Origin: an uncultured Faecalibaculum sp. | GTDB lineage: Bacteria; Bacillota_I; Bacilli_A; Erysipelotrichales; Erysipelotrichaceae | Reading direction: 5' to 3' | DNA: 64,000 nucleotides | Assembly (NCBI RefSeq): GCF_910588395.1 | Contig: NZ_CAJUPA010000001.1 | Span: 62,001 to 126,000, forward strand | Shown: piece after piece, positions 17,257-25,315 of the stretch | Layout: each line of letters starts with the position of its first letter | Position numbering within the stretch: position 1 is the stretch's first letter | The notes under the pieces: generated by a model | The model's database searches: none | What the model was told of the DNA's origin: nothing | The model's input: only the letters and a program-made list of their open reading frames with translations | Translations under genes and position numbers: made by a program

Positions 17257-17880
17257 ATGTCACTGCTGAACCTGCTGATTCCGGCTTTCACCGGATTTGT
17301 GTTCATGATTCCGGTGCTGATGCTCTGGTTTCATCATCTGCACAGATCCGGCCACTCTGTATCCCGCCTGCATCAGGCGGGCGTATACCTGTTTTGCTAC
17401 TACCTCTTCGGCGTGTGGTTTCTGACGGGAATGGGACCGCTGCAGCGGTTTGAACCGGATCTCTCTTTGCTGCCCAGTGCCGATTTGCTGCATGGAACCG
17501 TGGACACCATTCTCAATGTGATCCTGTTTGTGCCGCTTGGTATGTTTCTGCCGATGCTCTGGCGTCGTTTCCACCGCTTTTCACCGGTGGTGACGGCCGG
17601 GGTTTTGGTTTCCCTGCTGATCGAAACGCTGCAGATGTTTGGCCTGGGCATCACGGACATCAATGATCTGATCACCAACACACTGGGAACCTGTGCCGGA
17701 TATGGTCTGTACCGGCTGCTTGCTCACTGGATGCCGGAGAATGCAGCAAGGCAGTTTCAGCAAAGTCCGGTTTCCGGCAGGACAGCCGTGATGCTTGCGG
17801 TGACCACTTCTCTGCTGATGACCATGTACATTCAGAAGCCGGTTCTGAAGTGGCTTGTTTCCATGATCACCGGAGGGTGA
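17257..17880 (+). CDS. VanZ-like family membrane protein
   Basis: Integral membrane protein of 207 residues with four or five hydrophobic helices. VanZ hallmarks are the DxxxNVxLFVPLG-like stretch (TILNVILFVPLGMFLPML) and, after a helix, ETLQMFGLGITDINDLITNTLG, the Glu/Asp/Asn-rich loop of the family. The start is the ATG at 17257, with GAGGAGG 8 bases upstream; the frame is open further back to 17218. VanZ itself raises teicoplanin tolerance, but most VanZ-like proteins have no known role. No glycopeptide-resistance genes are nearby. Confidence 0.85.
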   Translation: MSLLNLLIPAFTGFVFMIPVLMLWFHHLHRSGHSVSRLHQAGVYLFCYYLFGVWFLTGMGPLQRFEPDLSLLPSADLLHGTVDTILNVILFVPLGMFLPMLWRRFHRFSPVVTAGVLVSLLIETLQMFGLGITDINDLITNTLGTCAGYGLYRLLAHWMPENAARQFQQSPVSGRTAVMLAVTTSLLMTMYIQKPVLKWLVSMITGG

Positions 17881-17928
17881 AGAAAGCAGAACGGTGATCG
17901 ATTTTCTGAACAGCAGCCACACGTATCG

Positions 17929-17937
17929 TGATACCAT
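17929..17937 (+). promoter_or_regulatory. Extended -10 placed for leaderless transcription of nadE
   Basis: TGATACCAT (TGn plus TACCAT). The hexamer ends at 17937, so +1 would fall on 17944, the A of the nadE ATG. No RBS lies before that ATG. Confidence 0.5.
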
Positions 17938-17943
17938 GCATTC

Positions 17944-19863
17944 ATGAAACGGTTTGACTATTACAAAGCGGCGGTGTGCACGCCGCCGGTTTCCATTGGT
18001 GATCCGAAAACCAATGTGGATGAAATGCTGCGGATCCTGCAGTCTCTGGATCCTGATACACAGCTGGCTGTTTTTCCGGAGCTGGCGGTCACCGGGTATA
18101 CCTGTGCGGATCTGTTTTATGAAGAGCTGCTGCTGCAGGAAGCCATGACACAGCTGATCCGGCTGGCAGATAACGCTCCGGAGAATATGGCTGTTATTGC
18201 CGGGATCCCGCTGAAAGCCGGTACCCGTCTGTTCAATGCAGCGGCTTTCCTCTTTGGCGGAGAGATTCTGGGGTTCTATGCAAAACACCATCTGCCGGGT
18301 TACAACGAGTACTATGAGCCAAGATGGTTCTCCCCGGCCCGGGACCTGGAAACAGAGACAGTCTCTGTGAATGGCCGTGATATCCCGGTCTCCGGGTCCA
18401 TTCTCTTTGAAGACCAGACCACCGGTGCCTGCATCGGCATTGAGATCTGCGAGGACCTGTGGGTAGCGGTTCCCCCTTCCAGCGCCCATGCTCAGGCTGG
18501 CGCCAATATTCTCGTGAACTGCTCCGCCTCCAATGAAGTCATTGCCAAAGGCAGCTACCGCCGGGATCTGGTGGCCGGGCAGAGTGCCCGGACCTACAGC
18601 GATTATCTGTACTGCAGTGCCGGTTCGGATGAATCCAGCACGGATCTGGTGTTCTCCGGGGCAGATATCATGGCCGAAAACGGGAAAATCCTGCAGGAGA
18701 CGGTGACTGCAGAAAGCATCACCTGCGAGCTGGATCTGCAGCATCTGCACAATGACCGGATGAAATTCAAGACAGCCCTGCAGGAGAGCCGGGCTGGCTA
18801 TACGGTGGTGCGGTATGCGTCTGCGCCAATCAGGACCATTGAACTGACCAGAGCTGTGGAAGCGTATCCCTTTGTACCGGCAGATCTGCACCGGCGGCTG
18901 GAGCGGTGTGAGACGATTCTGGGCATCCAGGCACAGGGGCTGGCAACCCGGCTGAAGAAAATCGGCTGCCGGCAGGCCGTGATTGGCATTTCCGGTGGGC
19001 TGGACAGCACGCTGGCGCTGCTGGTGACTGTCCGGGCATTCCATATGCTGGATCTGCCGATGAATGGCATCACAGCTGTGACGATGCCTGGTTTTGGGAC
19101 CACAAAGCGCACCAAGTCCAATGCGGATGAGCTGATGGAGCTGCTGGGCGTGACGAGACTGGAAGTGCCCATTGCTGCCAGTGTCCGCCAGCATTTTGCG
19201 GACATCGGTCAGGATGAATCGGTCCATGATATCACGTATGAAAATGGTCAGGCCCGGGAGCGGACGCAGATCCTGATGGATCTGGCCAACAAGGTCAATG
19301 GGATCGTCATTGGCACCGGGGATCTGTCGGAGCTGGCACTGGGCTGGTGCACCTACAACGGCGATCATATGAGCATGTATGCGGTGAACGCCAGTGTTCC
19401 CAAAACGCTGGTGCGCTATCTGGTGGAGAGTGAAGCCCTGGCCGCGAAAAAAGCGGGCAATGAAGCGCTGGAGCGGGTCCTGCTGGATATCTGTGATACA
19501 CCGGTGTCGCCTGAGCTGCTGCCGCCGGACAAGGATGGCAACATTGCCCAGAAAACCGAAGAGGTGCTGGGCAGCTATGACCTGCATGATTTCTTCCTCT
19601 ATCATATGCTGCGGCATCATGAAAGTCCGGAGAAGATTTACGGTCTGGCGAAGCTGGCTTTCCCCCAGGTGAAACCGGAGAAAATCAAGGAGTCACTGCG
19701 TACCTTCTACCGCCGGTTTTTCACCCAGCAGTTCAAGCGCAGCTGTCTGCCGGATGGACCGAAGGTGGGTTCCATCTGTCTGTCTCCCAGAGGCGACTGG
19801 CGGATGCCCAGTGATGCCTGTGCCAGACTGTGGCTTGCCCAGGTGGAAGAACTGAAAGACTGA
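17944..19863 (+). CDS. nadE: Glutamine-dependent NAD+ synthetase
   Basis: Last step of NAD synthesis: amidates deaminated NAD+ (NaAD) with ammonia released from glutamine. The 639 residues fit the two-domain form. The N-terminal nitrilase/amidase domain has its catalytic Glu46 in FPELAVTGY and the cysteine in GIEICEDLW. The C-terminal synthetase has the P-loop SGGLDSTLAL and the later GTGDLSELALGW motif. The start ATG has no Shine-Dalgarno sequence and sits exactly where a transcript from the upstream extended -10 should begin. Monocistronic, with a strong terminator. Confidence 0.97.
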   Translation: MKRFDYYKAAVCTPPVSIGDPKTNVDEMLRILQSLDPDTQLAVFPELAVTGYTCADLFYEELLLQEAMTQLIRLADNAPENMAVIAGIPLKAGTRLFNAAAFLFGGEILGFYAKHHLPGYNEYYEPRWFSPARDLETETVSVNGRDIPVSGSILFEDQTTGACIGIEICEDLWVAVPPSSAHAQAGANILVNCSASNEVIAKGSYRRDLVAGQSARTYSDYLYCSAGSDESSTDLVFSGADIMAENGKILQETVTAESITCELDLQHLHNDRMKFKTALQESRAGYTVVRYASAPIRTIELTRAVEAYPFVPADLHRRLERCETILGIQAQGLATRLKKIGCRQAVIGISGGLDSTLALLVTVRAFHMLDLPMNGITAVTMPGFGTTKRTKSNADELMELLGVTRLEVPIAASVRQHFADIGQDESVHDITYENGQARERTQILMDLANKVNGIVIGTGDLSELALGWCTYNGDHMSMYAVNASVPKTLVRYLVESEALAAKKAGNEALERVLLDICDTPVSPELLPPDKDGNIAQKTEEVLGSYDLHDFFLYHMLRHHESPEKIYGLAKLAFPQVKPEKIKESLRTFYRRFFTQQFKRSCLPDGPKVGSICLSPRGDWRMPSDACARLWLAQVEELKD

Positions 19864-19874
19864 ATTACAAACGA

Positions 19875-19915
19875 ACACCGGTCAGAAACTGTAAAGGTCT
19901 CTGACCGGTGTTTTT
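19875..19915 (+). terminator. Terminator of nadE
   Basis: ACACCGGTCAGA/TCTGACCGGTGT, a 12-bp perfect stem followed by T5. Its mirror may also stop the convergent ABC exporter transcript. Confidence 0.85.
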
Positions 19916-19966
19916 AGTTATGGAAGCATGGTTATACAGGGCTGAATAGATGGAGCGGTTGCAGGG

Positions 19967-21592
19967 TTACAAAGTGATCTGCCGGAATCCATACTTTGTC
20001 AGATCATGCTGATGATCGATGATAATCCAGGCACTGCTGCTGTTTTTTACGATATCCAGCAATGCTTGGATGGAAACGGTATCCAGGTTACCAGTCACTT
20101 CATCCAGAATAACCAGCGGTTTAGGTTCTGCCAGTGCCCGAATAATGGATATTTTCTGACCTTCGCCTCCCGAAAGTCGCTTGCCGGATTCGCCAATTGT
20201 CCCGGACCCTTCTTTCTGGAGCCGGTTTTCCGTTTCCTTCAACCCAAATTTTAAAATCAGAGTATCCAGATCCGTTGACGAAATATCCTTCTTGCCAGCC
20301 AGAATATTATCCCGTAAAGAAGCATCAAAAAGCAGTGGACTTTGCGGAGCGTAGGAAATCAGCTGAGTGATGGATTCCTGACTGACTGTTCTTATGTCTT
20401 CACCATTGATCAGCACCAATCCTTCCGCCGGTAATAATTCTTTAAATATTGCTTTGACAAGACTTGTTTTTCCAGAGCCATTCCTGCCACATAACTGTAT
20501 ACGGTCTCCCGACCGGACGTCGAAGACTGCCTGAAAATCTTTCAGGATTACCCGTCCATTATACCCAATATCAAGATTTTTCATTTCGATAGTGTCCAGA
20601 TTATCAACAACGTGCAGATGCTCTGCGGATTCTACAGAAGGATGGTCCTCAAAAAATGACTGGAGCCGTTTCAGCGCTTGCGTTGCCGGAGCCAGAAGAA
20701 TGTATGTTCCTGACAACTGCAAGAAGGGTGTATAAAATTTTCCAGCATACATAGTGGCTGACATAAAGCCTCCCACTGAAAGAGTTCCATTAATAACGAA
20801 TATGCCGCAGAAGAAATAGCTGAGAATGGAAAGCGAATACCCGACAAGTCCCATTACACAAGTGTAGATATTCATGGCTCTGTTCAAACGCAAGTTACTT
20901 TCCAGGTTTCTATCTTTTTCTTCCTCCAGTACCCGAATTCTGTCTTTTGTTATTCCGGTGGCTCTGGTAGAAGGAATGTCGCGAAGTGATTCACTCAGTT
21001 TTCCCGAATAGTCAGCCTGACTTTCCAGGTTCTTATCAATTCTCCGAGTCAGCGTTTTATTGGCAGCCACTACAATGAGCAATACGGCGAAGATAGGTAT
21101 CAGAAGAAGACCTGTCATGAAACAATCTATATTCATCAGCAAAATTCCAGCACATAAAGCTTTTGTCGCTGATGCGGCCAGTCCAAGGATCTGAGGACTG
21201 AACAATGTCTCCACTTTTCCAGCTTCCTCGATTCTGGCATTCAGATATCCAGAACTGTACTGACTTAATGTTCCCGGCTGCATTTGAAATGCTTGCTGTA
21301 TTACTTCGATTTTGAGTCTGGCAGAAACTTTGTTTCCAATACCTGCGCCAATATGAGAGGAAAACATAGTGCAAAGACTCTCAGATCCGTATGCAACGAG
21401 AAGTCCAAAAACCACCAGTATCAGCAGCTGAAAATTCTTTTTCAACAATGCATCGTTGATTAGGCATTTCATCAAACCCGCTGGTAAAAGTCCCAGAACT
21501 GCACCTAAAGCGAAAAGAATGAGATAAGCAAAGACATCTTTCCTATTCTGGCGCAGGATATCGGCGATCAGTTTCAGATATCTGTTTTTCAT
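19967..21592 (-). CDS. ABC exporter half-transporter (membrane domain plus ATPase)
   Basis: Type-I ABC exporter of 541 residues. The N-terminal membrane domain has about six helices (for example LILFALGAVLGLLPAG, LLILVVFGLLVAYG). The C-terminal ATPase has Walker A CGRNGSGKT, Q-loop SYAPQSPLLF, signature LSGGEGQ and Walker B PLVILDEVTGNLD with the catalytic Glu. There is no peptidase domain. Base composition is lower in G+C than the flanks (24 of 60 in the line starting 20761), which hints at transfer. It follows the lipoprotein gene by 162 bases on the same strand. The cargo is unknown; a peptide or drug is plausible given the neighbouring two-component system and second ABC transporter. Confidence 0.88.
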   Translation of the reverse strand: MKNRYLKLIADILRQNRKDVFAYLILFALGAVLGLLPAGLMKCLINDALLKKNFQLLILVVFGLLVAYGSESLCTMFSSHIGAGIGNKVSARLKIEVIQQAFQMQPGTLSQYSSGYLNARIEEAGKVETLFSPQILGLAASATKALCAGILLMNIDCFMTGLLLIPIFAVLLIVVAANKTLTRRIDKNLESQADYSGKLSESLRDIPSTRATGITKDRIRVLEEEKDRNLESNLRLNRAMNIYTCVMGLVGYSLSILSYFFCGIFVINGTLSVGGFMSATMYAGKFYTPFLQLSGTYILLAPATQALKRLQSFFEDHPSVESAEHLHVVDNLDTIEMKNLDIGYNGRVILKDFQAVFDVRSGDRIQLCGRNGSGKTSLVKAIFKELLPAEGLVLINGEDIRTVSQESITQLISYAPQSPLLFDASLRDNILAGKKDISSTDLDTLILKFGLKETENRLQKEGSGTIGESGKRLSGGEGQKISIIRALAEPKPLVILDEVTGNLDTVSIQALLDIVKNSSSAWIIIDHQHDLTKYGFRQITL

Positions 21593-21754
21593 TGAGTTTC
21601 TCTTTCCAAATTATTTGCGAAACAGCCGATGAGCGTCGGTGACAAGTAGAAATCAGTAATTTATTAATACATCAGCTGATAGCCCTGCATCTTACGGTCA
21701 CTGGTGGCTGTTATCTGCCAGATCCATGATCAAAGATTTGAAATGCTCATCCTG

Positions 21755-22270
21755 TTATTTGATGAAATCCCGTGGCGCCATGAACTGGACATTCACGATT
21801 TGACACCGGGAATGATCAGTCTCTCCCGGTTCATGATAGTGGAATTCCAGCAGCGGGACCGGCTCCCGGAGAATCAGTTCCGCCTGCTCCAGTGGTGTTG
21901 CATATACCCAGCCGGAATCCGGAGTCTGCAGCAATGCCACTTCTGCTTTCCAGTCATCACCGGAGAAGTGGACTGGACAGGTTCTGTCTTCAATGGTCTG
22001 AATCTGCATCCGGGATTCTTTGCTGTGCAGTGTCTGCTCAACGATGAATGAGCTGGGATTCTCACGTTCGCCATCAAAGTCCGCAAGAGACAGGCAAAGT
22101 TTTGCTGCATCTGGGCTGGGGATTGAAATCTTCCATTCCCAGCTGGTTTGCGCATCTTCAGAAAGTGTGAGGCTGCAGTCCGGATTAGCACTGCACCCCG
22201 ACAGGATTGCGACAGTCGCTGTCAGAAAAGCGAAAACAGCACAGCTGGTTCTTTGGCAAATGGTCTTCAT
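21755..22270 (-). CDS. Predicted lipoprotein, function unknown
   Basis: A 171-residue exported protein. The signal peptide ends in the lipobox ILSGC with the lipid-anchored Cys26. The mature part is beta-rich, with no domain I recognise (WEWKISIPSPDAAK, FHYHEPGETDHS). It is divergent from the response regulator gene at 22401 and upstream of the ABC exporter, so it could be a binding or shielding lipoprotein of that system; this is inference from position. RBS AGAGAGG, start ATG at 22270. Confidence 0.75.
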   Translation of the reverse strand: MKTICQRTSCAVFAFLTATVAILSGCSANPDCSLTLSEDAQTSWEWKISIPSPDAAKLCLSLADFDGERENPSSFIVEQTLHSKESRMQIQTIEDRTCPVHFSGDDWKAEVALLQTPDSGWVYATPLEQAELILREPVPLLEFHYHEPGETDHSRCQIVNVQFMAPRDFIK

Positions 22271-22348
22271 GGAACGGATACCTCTCTTTCTTTTCCGGCA
22301 ATGCGCTTTGAATTTCCGGCTGCATCATACATTCCATCCTTCACACGA

Positions 22349-22377
22349 TTGTCACGGGATTTCTGACATGATATGGT
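22349..22377 (+). promoter_or_regulatory. Promoter of the response regulator gene
   Basis: TTGTCA (22349-22354), 17-base spacer, TATGGT (22372-22377). The leader to the ATG at 22401 carries AAGGAG. Confidence 0.7.
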
Positions 22378-22400
22378 TTCTGCAACCAAGGAGAAACTAA

Positions 22401-23042
22401 ATGCGGATTTTGATTATTGAAGATGATGCACCGTTGTCTGCGACCATCTGTCAGGCACTGGCACCGCTGCCCTACACCGTCAGCTCTTCCCTGGCATCCG
22501 GGTTCGATCAGATGGAAAAGCATTGGGACCTGATTCTGCTGGATCTGAACCTACCGGATGGCTCCGGTCTTGAATTTCTGCGGGCTTTGAGGGAGTTTTC
22601 CGATGTGCCGGTCATCGTCATCTCCTCCCGTCACACAACAGAGGATGTTCTCCTGGGATACGGCAGTGAGGCAGATGACTATCTGATCAAGCCGTTTTCA
22701 CTGGACATCCTGCGGGCCAAGACTGACCGGATTCTGTTTCGAAACAGTACCATTCGAAGATTTGGCTGCCTGCTTTGTCCGGAAAAAGGAACGCTATTGA
22801 ATTCGGGTCAGACCATCACAGCTTTGACAGCAACCGAGAGCGCGATATTAAGCGGCCTCTTTTCCTCGCCTGTATGCAGCAGTCATGATCTTATCAGGCG
22901 CATCTATTCCCTGACATCCCGGGAAGCATCTTTGCGTACGCTGAGCAGCCGAATCAGCGGGCTGCGGCAGAAACTGGTCCCCTTTTCCCTGCAAATCACC
23001 GGTTCAGCACAAGCGGGTTACTCACTGAAGCCGCTGGACTGA
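22401..23042 (+). CDS. OmpR-family response regulator
   Basis: Two-component transcription factor of 213 residues. Receiver domain: acidic pair in IIEDDAP, phospho-acceptor Asp48 in LLDLNLPDG, and switch lysine in DYLIKPFS. C-terminal winged helix: LTATESAIL, the RTLSSRISGLRQKL recognition helix region and the AGYSL hairpin. Its C-terminal domain is short but complete. It precedes the kinase at 23633 but is separated from it by an opposing gene whose end overlaps it by 21 bases. The ABC operon downstream is the likely target. Confidence 0.92.
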   Translation: MRILIIEDDAPLSATICQALAPLPYTVSSSLASGFDQMEKHWDLILLDLNLPDGSGLEFLRALREFSDVPVIVISSRHTTEDVLLGYGSEADDYLIKPFSLDILRAKTDRILFRNSTIRRFGCLLCPEKGTLLNSGQTITALTATESAILSGLFSSPVCSSHDLIRRIYSLTSREASLRTLSSRISGLRQKLVPFSLQITGSAQAGYSLKPLD

Positions 23043-23447
23043 AGAGACCTGCTTTGTGTTTCCGGATAGTTTCCGATACTGCAGCAGAGACAGCCAGGCG
23101 CTCAGCTGCAGCAGAACGCAGTTGAACAGATCGGTATAATTCATCCTTTCCGGTCCGTACAAAGCCGTCAGTACTGCCGGATTTGCAATCATCCAAATCA
23201 TCCAGACAACGGAAGCCATGCACAACGTAATCAGGCATTGGTTGTTGCAATTCAATTTCCACAGAATCCATACCGACAGCAGAATCAGACAGATGGTTGT
23301 CACAGAGAACACTACAGGGTTGCTGATGGCATCTCCAAACCGGTGATTGCCGGGAAACAGCCAGCTGATATACAGACTGATGATGAAAATGCAGGGTGGA
23401 ATCAGAATAGCTGCAACATATTTGCCATAGTGGCGGAATGATTTCAT
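23022..23447 (-). CDS. Small four-helix membrane protein, unknown
   Basis: A 141-residue protein with four evident membrane segments (VAAILIPPCIFIISLYI, VVFSVTTICLILLSVWIL, LITLCMASVVWMIWMI, LFNCVLLQLSAWLSLL) and short loops. Family not recognised. It runs against its neighbours: its 3' end overlaps the regulator's 3' end by 21 bases, and its 5' end faces the kinase gene. GGTGAG lies just before the ATG at 23447. It may be an accessory or immunity-like membrane component of the surrounding system; that is a guess from position. Confidence 0.7.
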   Translation of the reverse strand: MKSFRHYGKYVAAILIPPCIFIISLYISWLFPGNHRFGDAISNPVVFSVTTICLILLSVWILWKLNCNNQCLITLCMASVVWMIWMIANPAVLTALYGPERMNYTDLFNCVLLQLSAWLSLLQYRKLSGNTKQVSSVQRLQ

Positions 23448-23632
23448 ATACTCACCGTCCTGTCTCTAGTCTTATTTAAGTATACTGTAGATTATTGATG
23501 GTGTATCGTCTTTTGTTTTCTTCATTATTGAAGTACTGTATGTAATTTACAGATGGATACTTTCAAATCCGCCGCTGCCAACAGGCTCTGTCATTTTTCC
23601 GTGTATGATTCCGGTCTTTGAGGTTCTTGCCC

Positions 23633-24592
23633 ATGAAACATCGTTTTCTCACAGCCGTCTGTGCTGTCATTCTTTCTCTGTTTCAGCTGCTCATTTTACT
23701 TCTGGCTCTGCTGTCTTTATGTCATGCCTGTATCCGCAATGCTTCACTCTTTCCGGATCCCTCGGGTTACGAAAGGCTCTGGATCCTGAAAGAGTCATTC
23801 CTGTCTCCTCTTGTGCTGGTCAGCCTTCTCCTTTTTCTGGCCTGTCTGCCACTGAACATTGTATTGATCCGAAAAGCTCAACTGCAGCAGCAGAAGCTGG
23901 AACAGACCATCTTCAGTCAGGCAGAAGCAATGTCCCAGGCAGACCGGTCCATGTCTGCTTTGCAGCTGCAGCTTCACCGGCAGCAATACCGGTATGAAGA
24001 TCTCTGTCACCAGCTTAAATCCGGCGTCTGCACCCTGCAGCTGCAGGCGGAACTGCAGGAAGATACCGCCAGTCTGGCTGCAATCTCCCGGATGAACGAA
24101 CTGCTGGATCATATGCTGGAAACAGCCGGACAACAGGCGATGGACAAGAAGATGACCTTCTCTTCCCTGTCCCTGGATACCCTGGTTCTGGAAACAGTGA
24201 CCGACCATCCTCAGGCCGCATGTATTCATGTAGATGTTCAGCCTGTCAGGCTCCATGGAGACCGGTTCTTCCTGCGGGAGTTGTTGCTGGCTCTGCTGGA
24301 CAATGCGCTGGCTGCCTGTCTACCATCGGCAGTGGTTTCTGTGACTGTTCAGGGAAATGAAACCAGTGTACAGATCATGGTGTCTAATCCAGGTTCCATG
24401 AACCCGGAGGAGCTGGAAGCAGCCTTCACCCGCTATGTCTCCCGGACTCCAGGTCATTATGGAATCGGTCTGGCCATGGCCCGGGAACTGGCTGAACTTC
24501 ACTTCGGGACACTGACCGGTTCCTGCTCAAGTGGGCAGGTGGTCATGACCCTGTCCCTGCCTGTCAGTCAGCTGGAAGCCGGCTGTCTGTAA
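23633..24592 (+). CDS. Histidine kinase with minimal sensor region
   Basis: Membrane kinase of 319 residues. Two N-terminal helices (about 5-30 and 57-80) bracket only some 30 external residues, then a coiled-coil-like stretch with many Gln/Leu and the phospho-acceptor box HQLKSG (canonical HELRTP). The ATPase domain has LLDNALAAC (N box), VSNPGS in place of the usual DxGxG, and GHYGIGLAMARELAELHFG (G2 box). Asn for Asp in the G1 box recalls GHKL/AgrC-type kinases. The very short external loop is like intramembrane-sensing BceS-type kinases. ATG at 23633 is preferred over the in-frame TTG at 23618. Partner: regulator at 22401. Confidence 0.85.
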   Translation: MKHRFLTAVCAVILSLFQLLILLLALLSLCHACIRNASLFPDPSGYERLWILKESFLSPLVLVSLLLFLACLPLNIVLIRKAQLQQQKLEQTIFSQAEAMSQADRSMSALQLQLHRQQYRYEDLCHQLKSGVCTLQLQAELQEDTASLAAISRMNELLDHMLETAGQQAMDKKMTFSSLSLDTLVLETVTDHPQAACIHVDVQPVRLHGDRFFLRELLLALLDNALAACLPSAVVSVTVQGNETSVQIMVSNPGSMNPEELEAAFTRYVSRTPGHYGIGLAMARELAELHFGTLTGSCSSGQVVMTLSLPVSQLEAGCL

Positions 24593-24640
24593 CATCTGTG
24601 TGACAGCGATTGTTCAGAATGGATGCAGGGAGGGATAATC

Positions 24641-25315
24641 ATGCAGATTCGAGTCAATGACCTGACAAAAACCTATGGTCTGACCACTGCCCTGAATCAC
24701 TGTTCCCTTGCCATTGAAGAAGGTGCATTTACAGCCATCATTGGCAAGAGCGGTTCCGGCAAGTCCACACTGCTGAAAATGATTGCCGGGCTGGAACAGC
24801 CTGATTCCGGTACCGTTCGGGTGGCAGATATAGATATTTCTGGATTGTCTGAGGAAGAGGCAGCACTCTTCCGGGCTGATCACATCGGCTTCGTGTTTCA
24901 GTTTTTCGCTCTGGTCTCTGTATGCACCATCCGGGAGAACCTGGCACTGGTGCTGGATTCTCACAGCTCAGCCGGAGACCAAGCCTGGCAGCAGGAAGTC
25001 ATCAGCCGGATGGGAATCGAACCCTGGCTGGACAAGTACCCCCACGAGCTTTCCGGAGGGCAGCAGCAGAGGGCAGCAATCGCTGTGGCTATGATCCGCA
25101 AGCCGGATGTCATTCTGGCGGATGAACCCACAGGCAATCTGGACCGGCAGTCCGGAATGGACGTCATGCGCCTTTTGAAAATGTGTCAGAGCCAGCTGGG
25201 GATGACCGTGGTGATGGTAACTCACGACCTGGATCTGGCCAAACAGGCGGACCGGATCATCGAACTGACAGACGGCAGGCCGTGGCCATATGAAGCACCG
25301 GGCACTTTGGATTAA
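24641..25315 (+). CDS. ABC transporter ATPase (LolD/MacB/BceA type)
   Basis: Cytosolic ATPase of 224 residues. Walker A GKSGSGKST, Q-loop VFQFFAL, signature LSGGQQQR, Walker B VILADEPTGNLD and the switch His in THDLDLA are all intact. RBS GGGAGGG before the ATG at 24641, 48 bases after the kinase stop. Its 3' end overlaps the permease gene by 26 bases, so the two are translationally linked. Pairs with that FtsX-type permease. Confidence 0.93.
   Translation: MQIRVNDLTKTYGLTTALNHCSLAIEEGAFTAIIGKSGSGKSTLLKMIAGLEQPDSGTVRVADIDISGLSEEEAALFRADHIGFVFQFFALVSVCTIRENLALVLDSHSSAGDQAWQQEVISRMGIEPWLDKYPHELSGGQQQRAAIAVAMIRKPDVILADEPTGNLDRQSGMDVMRLLKMCQSQLGMTVVMVTHDLDLAKQADRIIELTDGRPWPYEAPGTLD

Noticed and set aside
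21593..21754. Search for a peptide precursor between the lipoprotein and the ABC exporter
   Set aside because: Only frames of 6-9 codons without RBS were found on the minus strand.
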